Below, one piece after another: positions 58,563 to 64,000 of a DNA stretch of 64,000 nt. A program made the translations under genes and the position numbers. How positions within the stretch are numbered: position 1 is the first letter of the stretch; each line of letters begins with the position of its first letter. This stretch comes from Herbaspirillum huttiense (lineage in GTDB: Bacteria; Pseudomonadota; Gammaproteobacteria; Burkholderiales; Burkholderiaceae_D), in the NCBI RefSeq assembly GCF_004367745.1, contig NZ_CP037993.1, forward strand, positions 5,022,001-5,086,000, read 5' to 3'. Under the pieces are notes generated by a model. That model made no database searches. It was not told the DNA's origin and worked only from the letters and a program-made list of their open reading frames with translations.

Positions 58563-59522
58563 ATGAATAGTTCATCAATCCGTTGGCATCTTCTGATCGC
58601 CAGCCTTCCCACTACTAGCGCTACCGCCCGCATGCGGCTATGGCGCGCTCTCAAGGCCCTCGGCTGCGCTCCCCTTCGAGACGGTGCGTATCTGCTCCCC
58701 GAACTTCCCCGTCACGCCGAAACACTGGCAGAGCTGGCTGAACAGACCAACTTCGAGGGAGGCGAGGCCTGGCTAGTGAGAGTGGAGCCGCGCAATGAAG
58801 TGGATGAGCAAGCCTTCCGGGCGCGCTTTGACCGCACGAAGGAGCATGGGGAGTTTTTGGAGTTGGTCGTTGAGGCGAAAAAAGGACTGGCATCGCAAAC
58901 GCCAACTGACATCGCCAAGATACTCAAGAAGTTGGCCAAGGACCGAGACGCTATCGAAAGGATCGACTTCTTTCCGAACGAGGCTTCTCTGGATGCCAGC
59001 GCTGCCTGGGCTGATTTCGCAGAGAAAGCCAATGCAATCCTCTCGCCAGGCGAGCCACAACCGCAAACTCGGGATCTTCAGGTTCTGCAGGCCCAGGAAT
59101 ATCAAGGACGTACTTGGGCAACGCGACGCCGTTTATGGGTAGACCGTGTGGCCAGCGCCTGGCTTATCCAGCGCTTCATTGATCCCAAGGCCCGATTTTT
59201 GTGGCTGGACAGCCCGAGCGATTGCCCGGTCGATGCGCTGGGTTTCGACTTCAACGATGCCACCTTCACACACGTTGGCGACAAAGTGACGTTTGAGGTG
59301 CTGGTCGCCAGCTTCCAGCTGCCACCTACCCCAGGAATAGAAAAGCTTTCCTCACTTGTTCATGCCTTGGATGCCGGCGGTGAAGCGCCGCTGGAAGCGG
59401 CCGGATTCGAAGCGATCCTCACCGGTGCGCGTACTCGCCTGGCCGACGATGATGCTTTTCTGCTGGAAGTGGGGACTATTTTGGATTCCCTCTACGCTCA
59501 CTACAGCAAGGAAGCTCCCTAA
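58563..59522 (+). CDS. chrB: Chromate resistance regulator ChrB
   Basis: The 319-residue protein matches ChrB in layout: an N-terminal PaaX-like/ChrB_N region (SSIRWHLLIASLPTTSATARMRLWRALKALG), a middle linker, and the C-terminal ChrB_C domain (TWATRRRLWVDRVASAWLIQRFIDPKARFLWL). ChrB senses chromate and controls chrA. Only 32 bp separate its stop from the chrA ATG at 59555, so the pair is a chrBA operon. The promoter region carries inverted repeats. Confidence 0.88.
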   Translation: MNSSSIRWHLLIASLPTTSATARMRLWRALKALGCAPLRDGAYLLPELPRHAETLAELAEQTNFEGGEAWLVRVEPRNEVDEQAFRARFDRTKEHGEFLELVVEAKKGLASQTPTDIAKILKKLAKDRDAIERIDFFPNEASLDASAAWADFAEKANAILSPGEPQPQTRDLQVLQAQEYQGRTWATRRRLWVDRVASAWLIQRFIDPKARFLWLDSPSDCPVDALGFDFNDATFTHVGDKVTFEVLVASFQLPPTPGIEKLSSLVHALDAGGEAPLEAAGFEAILTGARTRLADDDAFLLEVGTILDSLYAHYSKEAP

Positions 59523-59554
59523 ATCAATTCCTCCAATTGCAACGAACGAGAACT

Positions 59555-60958
59555 ATGGACATCGAAAAAAAAGAACGGGGCGGAACACTCTCCCATGAAC
59601 GCCATGGCGTGTCATTTCGTGACGCATTTTGGGTATGGGTTCGCGTTGCTGCGTTGAGCTTCGGCGGCCCGGCAGGTCAGATTGCCGTTATGCACCGGAT
59701 ACTGGTTGAAGAGAAGCGCTGGATCAGCGAAACACGTTTCCTTCACGCGCTGAACTATTGCACTCTCGTACCAGGACCGGAGGCGCACAAGCTGGCGGTG
59801 TACATCGGTTGGCTATTGCATCGAACACGAGGAGGGCTTGTTGCCGGACTTTTGTTCATCTTTCCTGGACTGATTGCCCTGGGGATTCTCAGTTGGATTT
59901 ACGCGACGTATGGAAGTGTCGGCTACGTACAAGCCTTTTTCTTTGGCTTGAAGGCGGCTGTTCTTGCAGTCGTACTGGAAGCTGTCCTCAGAGTGGGGCG
60001 CCGGGCTCTGAAAACGCAGCTCATGGTGACAGTAGCTGCGCTCTCGTTCGTCGCAATCTTCATTTTTGCAGTCCCGTTTCCCGTCGTCATTCTTGCCGCT
60101 GCACTGATGGGGCTGATTGGAAACTGGTCGGGGAGAATGGCGCCGCGCAATGCTGCGAATAGCGATGCGTCGACCAATGCCGATGCAACTCCCGCCGCAA
60201 TTGACGCGGCGTTCGACATAGAGATTCCAGAGCATGTCCGGCCATCGACCACTCGCGCCATCAAAGTCAGTTTGATCGGACTATTGCTTTGGCTGGGGCC
60301 ATTGTTTGCGCTCTTGGGGGCGACTGGCCCTGACAGCGTCTTTACGCATATCGCTACGTTCTTCAGCAAAATGGCCGTACTGACCTTCGGCGGCGCTTAC
60401 GCAATTCTGTCCTATGTCGCGCAACAAGCCGTTGATCATTATCACTGGCTTGCACCAGGAGAGATGCTGGCGGGACTAGGCATGGCAGAGACGACACCCG
60501 GTCCACTGATCAGCGTGGTCCAATTCGTTGGATTCATGGCGGCCTTCCGTCAGCCGGGAGCGCTTGATCCCGCATTTGCAGGAACGCTCGGAGGAGTCTT
60601 GGCAAAATGGGCGACTTTTGCGCCGTCATTCCTGTTCATTTTCATCGGAGCGCCTTACGTGGAGGCGGTCCGTCACAATAGGGCACTTAACGTTGTGCTC
60701 TCCACCATCATGGCTGCCGTCGTAGGAGTTATCCTGAATCTGGCGGTTTGGTTTGCACTCCACACCTTGTTTGCGGAGATAAACGTCCTGCGTGTATGGG
60801 GCATGACCCTTCAAGTCCCGGTATTGTCCAGCCTTGACCCTTGGTCATTACTGCTGTCTGCCGCTGCCGTCCTGGCGCTGTTCCGATTCCATCTTGGCAT
60901 GATGAGCACCTTGGCGGGCTGCTGCATTGCAGGCACCGCCATCCACGTTCTTACATGA
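59555..60958 (+). CDS. chrA: Chromate efflux transporter ChrA
   Basis: ChrA exports chromate across the inner membrane. The 467-residue, long-chain form holds two CHR domains (about 20-190 and 250-440), with SFGGPAGQIAVMH near 30-42, TLVPGPEAHKLAVYIG in the first repeat, and FGGAYAILSYVAQQAV and AETTPGPLISVVQFVG in the second. Ten or more membrane segments are visible. I chose the ATG at 59555 over a TTG at 59537. It directly follows chrB. A hairpin element lies 43 bp downstream. Confidence 0.92.
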   Translation: MDIEKKERGGTLSHERHGVSFRDAFWVWVRVAALSFGGPAGQIAVMHRILVEEKRWISETRFLHALNYCTLVPGPEAHKLAVYIGWLLHRTRGGLVAGLLFIFPGLIALGILSWIYATYGSVGYVQAFFFGLKAAVLAVVLEAVLRVGRRALKTQLMVTVAALSFVAIFIFAVPFPVVILAAALMGLIGNWSGRMAPRNAANSDASTNADATPAAIDAAFDIEIPEHVRPSTTRAIKVSLIGLLLWLGPLFALLGATGPDSVFTHIATFFSKMAVLTFGGAYAILSYVAQQAVDHYHWLAPGEMLAGLGMAETTPGPLISVVQFVGFMAAFRQPGALDPAFAGTLGGVLAKWATFAPSFLFIFIGAPYVEAVRHNRALNVVLSTIMAAVVGVILNLAVWFALHTLFAEINVLRVWGMTLQVPVLSSLDPWSLLLSAAAVLALFRFHLGMMSTLAGCCIAGTAIHVLT

Positions 60959-61000
60959 GCCTGTGGGGCATCGTCCTCGCGGCGTGATGTGATATTGAAG

Positions 61001-61034
61001 TTGTCTGCTTTCGGCCAGAAGCGGTCCTCATTCG
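61001..61034 (+). repeat. Hairpin element, copy g
   Basis: GTCTGCTTTCGGCCAGAAGC then GGTCCTCATTCG, between chrA and the cREC gene. Confidence 0.8.
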
Positions 61035-61086
61035 AATGAGAATCTCACACGATACAATCCCTCAATAAAAGCGAGGAAATACATCA

Positions 61087-61386
61087 ATGCGAGTGTTTTT
61101 AGACGATGAACGAGCACCCCCAGTAGGCTGGGTTCGGACTTACTGGCCAGAGGGAGCTATTGCGTTGCTCGAAGCAGGAGGTGTCGTCGAGATCAGTCTT
61201 GATCATGATCTAGGCGATGACGAACACGGGACCGGCTACGACGTCATCTTGTGAATCGAGGAAGCTGTTGCGACCAGGAACTTTCCTGCCCCGGTCATCA
61301 AAGTACATTCCGCAAATCCATCTGCGCGTGAAAAGATGCTGGCTGGGATCAGATCAATCGAAAATCTCCTGCGACGCTTAAGTTAA
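61087..61386 (+). pseudogene. cREC-type receiver-like gene interrupted by one TGA
   Basis: Read through, the 99 codons give MRVFLDDERAPPVGW... and EISLDHDLGDDEHGTGYDV..., matching small cyclic-phosphate-processing receiver (cREC) proteins as I remember them. An in-frame TGA at 61252-61254 falls where related proteins have Trp, in VLWIEEAV. The sequence stays in frame afterwards (PAPVIKVHSANPSAREKM), so a single recent nonsense change is likely. A degenerate hairpin element follows the stop. Confidence 0.75.
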
Positions 61387-61417
61387 GTCCGAAATCGGCA
61401 AGAGAAGACCTCCGGCG
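61387..61417 (+). repeat. Hairpin element, copy h (degenerate)
   Basis: GTCCGAAATCGGCAAGAGAA is a poor copy directly after the cREC stop codon. Confidence 0.4.
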
Positions 61418-61479
61418 CTTTGTTCTGTTCAACTGGCCGTCAGGCTGTTTAGTTGTTTCTGGATTGGGTGTCAAGCTCA

Positions 61480-61909
61480 AACCGAACTGGGTGTCCACGA
61501 GCGCCCGAAATACGCAAATCACAAGCGCGCGGCCAGGATCATGCGTGAGTACGAGGTATACGGCCATCATCGGCGCAGGTTCAAGCCTGTGGCCGGCTCT
61601 GAAACTGACGTCGCCGTCTTTCCTAATCACTATCAGAACATCATTCCAACGGAGCCAGATCGTGTCTGGGTTGCCGAGATCACCTACCTCCGAATAGCAT
61701 CCGACTTTATCTACCTGGCCGTTGTTTTGGATGCTTGCAGCCGCAAGGTAATCGGCTACGCTTTATCCAAGCGGATCGACACGCCTTTGGCCCTGGCCGC
61801 GCTGACGGCCGCCTACAGAATTCGCAAGTCGGCGCCCGGCACCTGCATTCACCATGCGGATCGTGGGAGCCAACATGCCAGCGCCTTATACCGGGATTCT
61901 TTGGCTTAG
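61480..61909 (+). mobile_element. Remnant of IS3-family transposase (OrfB core)
   Basis: The frame encodes RPKYANHKRAARIMREYEVYG, RVWVAEITYL, VVLDACSRKVIGYAL and HHADRGSQHAS, the integrase core of IS3-type transposases. The N-terminal part and the catalytic C-terminal end are missing. The first catalytic position, usually Asp (TDITYI), is Glu here, so it is inactive. No terminal inverted repeats were seen. Confidence 0.75.
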
Positions 61910-62093
61910 TTTCCCGACCAACCTTGGTCCAGCCCGAGGGGTTCACTCCATAAGTGGGTCAGATTTGGATGCAATTCAACAGCTTGCGGAACTGCGCTTG
62001 TCACGGGAAATAATCAGGCCTCGGAGGCCCCTCAGCCATAAGTTCAAGAGTGAAACACCCTCTCGTCAAGGAAGCCCCGAGTAGGGCTATTTC
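61910..62093. other. Non-coding stretch after the IS remnant
   Basis: No gene is seen. On the minus strand AGCCC-N5-GGGGCT forms a short hairpin (about 62067-62087) that may terminate the helicase gene. Confidence 0.35.
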
Positions 62094-64000
62094 CTAAACC
62101 ACCGTCATCGACTTCACCGCCGGGCGGTTTTGTAAACGGCTAAAGAGTGACGCAAGATCAATACCGCGCTGCCTCAGCAAATCTGCAGCTTGGGCTTGCC
62201 AAACCAAATCTCCCTGTTCATAAAAGGTCGCTCGCAGCTCGCGAACGGTTTGCAGGGCAGTTTGTGCCCAATCCCTAAACTCTTCTAGCTCCCAATACAT
62301 CAACCCGCCGGCATGCACAATGGCGGAGTTTCGAATCTTTTTGGCGGGGGTTACCAAGACTGGGAGCACCTTGCATCCATCTGATTCTGGAACGTATTTT
62401 TTAACCCAATCCGGATGTGAGGTTGCTTGCCGCGCCTTCGTCACGGAAAGCGTGCCATCTACTGTGTTCACATAGTCTTCAAATACGAGGCATAAGGGCT
62501 CCGAAATCCACCAAGGATCTGGCGAACCGTCATCTTCGATCTTTCCGGCAAGCATCCCAATAAGACTGCCCAAATCTTTTTGCGCAACTTCAAACGTTTC
62601 TGCGCTGAGAAGTCCCTCTAGAATCGACTTTTCCTTTTTCGCGAATTCGCGATCATGCGTCGATCCGAGGCGATTGAGCTCGGCGGCGAGGCGTTCTACT
62701 TGGCGTTGCAATGCTATGTCGTTTGTTTGTTCAGTAAGTATATCGCTGACTTCTTTATGCGCGAATGTGGTTAGCCAAGGAAGATTTGGGGCGCATTTGT
62801 GCGCCTCTCTGAAATATTGCTTTGCCTTTGCCGCTAATGGCGCAATCTTATTTTCGGCAGCTAGATGGCATGCAGATCCGGCCAAGTAATTCCACAGAGC
62901 TCGATAACCCCGCAGTTCAGGTGCAGCAAGAATTCCCAGAACTCGGTCTGCCGCCGCTATCGCACCAGTATAATCATGACGCCATAGCGCCGTCTGGTAC
63001 TCAATCTCTGCATTGACTGCTTGTTGCAATTCGTTGATAGCGGGTAGGTGCTGTTGATGAGCCTTTTTCCGCTCTTCAACGATTGTTTGGTTGGCGCCGT
63101 CCCAGTCCTTATCATTTCTCAAGAAGATCTCAAACATATGGATCATGGTAGAGAGATCGCTATCCTTGGACTGTAGCGCACCGAATCCAATTTCCGCCTG
63201 CAGTTCCGGATGGAAATACGGCCTTCTACGGAGGTCCGCCAAGTAATCTGGCAGCTCTTCTCCCGAAACTACAACCGCTGAGTAGTCCTCCAACGAACGT
63301 GTGCAACGTCCGATTGCTTGCACTACCCTAGTTTGAATTCTCTCGTTGTATAGGGCGTTTGCACCCATGCGATTCATCAAAAAACGCTCTTGTGAATTTG
63401 TTGCCTTCGGAAGTCCTTCAATGAAGAGTAACCGACATTCGGCGCCCGCAAAGTCAATGCCATCATAGCGATTTGCAACGACGGCGACTGCCTTATCAAG
63501 TCGCACGAAATCTGCCTTCGACTCTTCTATGTCTGCCGCATGAAAAACTGGATATTTAAGCGACTTGTCTATCTGCTCAGCAACACTTTCTGCGGCCTTG
63601 TCGGTGGGCACAAGCACAACACTCCTGCCTGCCCTGCTCATCAGCTCCGTTCTGAGAACTGATGTTTCTTTATTGGTTAGTGACATCTCTGGAAAGAGGA
63701 AAAATCGCCGACCAACGCCTTGTGTGTCCCAACCCCTTGGAGCTGGCAGGCGCAAGATAGACTTGCGTCCGGTTAAACGCTCGAGATCGCCTCCCGCACC
63801 TAAAGTCGCAGACATATAGATGCGCTGCTTTGCACTCTCGAACGCTGGATGCGAGAATGTTGGCGGAAGCAATGGGCGGATAACGATATCTTGGGACGAT
63901 AGATAGAGATGGCACGCATCAAGATGGTCTCTTAGCAGAGACCATTGATATGCCAGATCACTCTTTGGCGTATGTGCGTCCAATATCTCAATGATCTGAG
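62094..64000 (-). CDS. Helicase-related protein, 5' end outside window
   Basis: The visible frame (about 635 codons) begins outside the window: it is open to the right edge, and the TTG at 63983 is probably not the start. An SF2 helicase C-terminal domain shows SATLGAGGDLERLTG, VVLVPTDKAAESVA, AVVANRYDGIDFAGAECRLLFIEGLPKAT and RVVQAIGRCTR (motif VI; about 30-235 of the visible part), closest to DinG/XPD-like helicases. The remaining 400 residues are helical with no recognisable domain. Such helicases are common in phage-defence islands, but the companion genes would lie beyond the edge. Confidence 0.8.
   Translation of the reverse strand, partial: QIIEILDAHTPKSDLAYQWSLLRDHLDACHLYLSSQDIVIRPLLPPTFSHPAFESAKQRIYMSATLGAGGDLERLTGRKSILRLPAPRGWDTQGVGRRFFLFPEMSLTNKETSVLRTELMSRAGRSVVLVPTDKAAESVAEQIDKSLKYPVFHAADIEESKADFVRLDKAVAVVANRYDGIDFAGAECRLLFIEGLPKATNSQERFLMNRMGANALYNERIQTRVVQAIGRCTRSLEDYSAVVVSGEELPDYLADLRRRPYFHPELQAEIGFGALQSKDSDLSTMIHMFEIFLRNDKDWDGANQTIVEERKKAHQQHLPAINELQQAVNAEIEYQTALWRHDYTGAIAAADRVLGILAAPELRGYRALWNYLAGSACHLAAENKIAPLAAKAKQYFREAHKCAPNLPWLTTFAHKEVSDILTEQTNDIALQRQVERLAAELNRLGSTHDREFAKKEKSILEGLLSAETFEVAQKDLGSLIGMLAGKIEDDGSPDPWWISEPLCLVFEDYVNTVDGTLSVTKARQATSHPDWVKKYVPESDGCKVLPVLVTPAKKIRNSAIVHAGGLMYWELEEFRDWAQTALQTVRELRATFYEQGDLVWQAQAADLLRQRGIDLASLFSRLQNRPAVKSMTVV

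Noticed and set aside
53422..61417. Integron attC sites
   Set aside because: The hairpin elements look cassette-like, but the attC core sites (GTTRRRY and its partner) are not found consistently next to them, and no integrase gene is visible.

Overview
The window reads as chromosome of a GC-rich betaproteobacterium, most likely Oxalobacteraceae and Herbaspirillum-like. This is inferred from the proteins and gene order (argS-SPOR-dsbA, priA/hemE beside a complete atpIBEFHAGDC operon); no rRNA gene is present to confirm it. Almost all housekeeping genes at 1-23 kb lie on the minus strand.

Layout. 1-15.6 kb: metH (cut by the left edge) divergent from an MTA/SAH nucleosidase, fmt, an SDR, dsbA, a SPOR protein, argS, priA, a 0.7 kb non-coding tandem duplication with paired DnaA boxes, hemE, a PheC-like periplasmic dehydratase, a PPK2 kinase and a CoA-binding protein. 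16-23.1 kb: the F1Fo ATP synthase operon, with a strong promoter at its head and a terminator at its end. 23.6-26.1 kb: a double-HD/LuxR regulator divergent from a secreted alpha/beta hydrolase, with a perfect palindrome between them. 26.3-51.3 kb: a surface-polysaccharide locus. Its first part (rfbG-galE-rfbD facing rfbF, a 3,5-epimerase, a C-methyltransferase and a two-domain protein) points to a CDP-linked, C-methylated 6-deoxyhexose. Its second part is a long, translationally coupled operon (36.9-46.9 kb, plus a kinase/nucleotidyltransferase fusion to 48.6 kb). It encodes two epimerases, a GmhA-like isomerase, a split transketolase, a HAD phosphatase, an APH-like kinase, two methyltransferases, a zinc dehydrogenase, a PhyH-type dioxygenase, a sugar-1-phosphate nucleotidyltransferase and an HldE-like protein with its domains in reverse order. 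I read this as a dedicated pathway for an activated higher-carbon (heptose/octose-type) sugar, and it is the best candidate for an undescribed system. An RmlD-like/FkbM fusion and a GT2 glycosyltransferase close the locus.

51.3-64 kb is an AT-richer accessory island of small, mostly unrelated genes: a GNAT-like protein, an orphan Phd antitoxin, a P-loop kinase, an aspartate carbamoyltransferase with an N-terminal HTH, another GNAT, a hexapeptide acyltransferase, hypotheticals, chrBA, a cREC gene broken by one stop codon, an IS3 remnant and the C-terminal part of a helicase running off the right edge. About nine copies of a short hairpin element (core CTTTCGGCCAGAAGCGGAC) sit beside gene ends and give the island a cassette-like structure.

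All functions are assigned by reading motifs and by recalled family resemblance; no database search was run.
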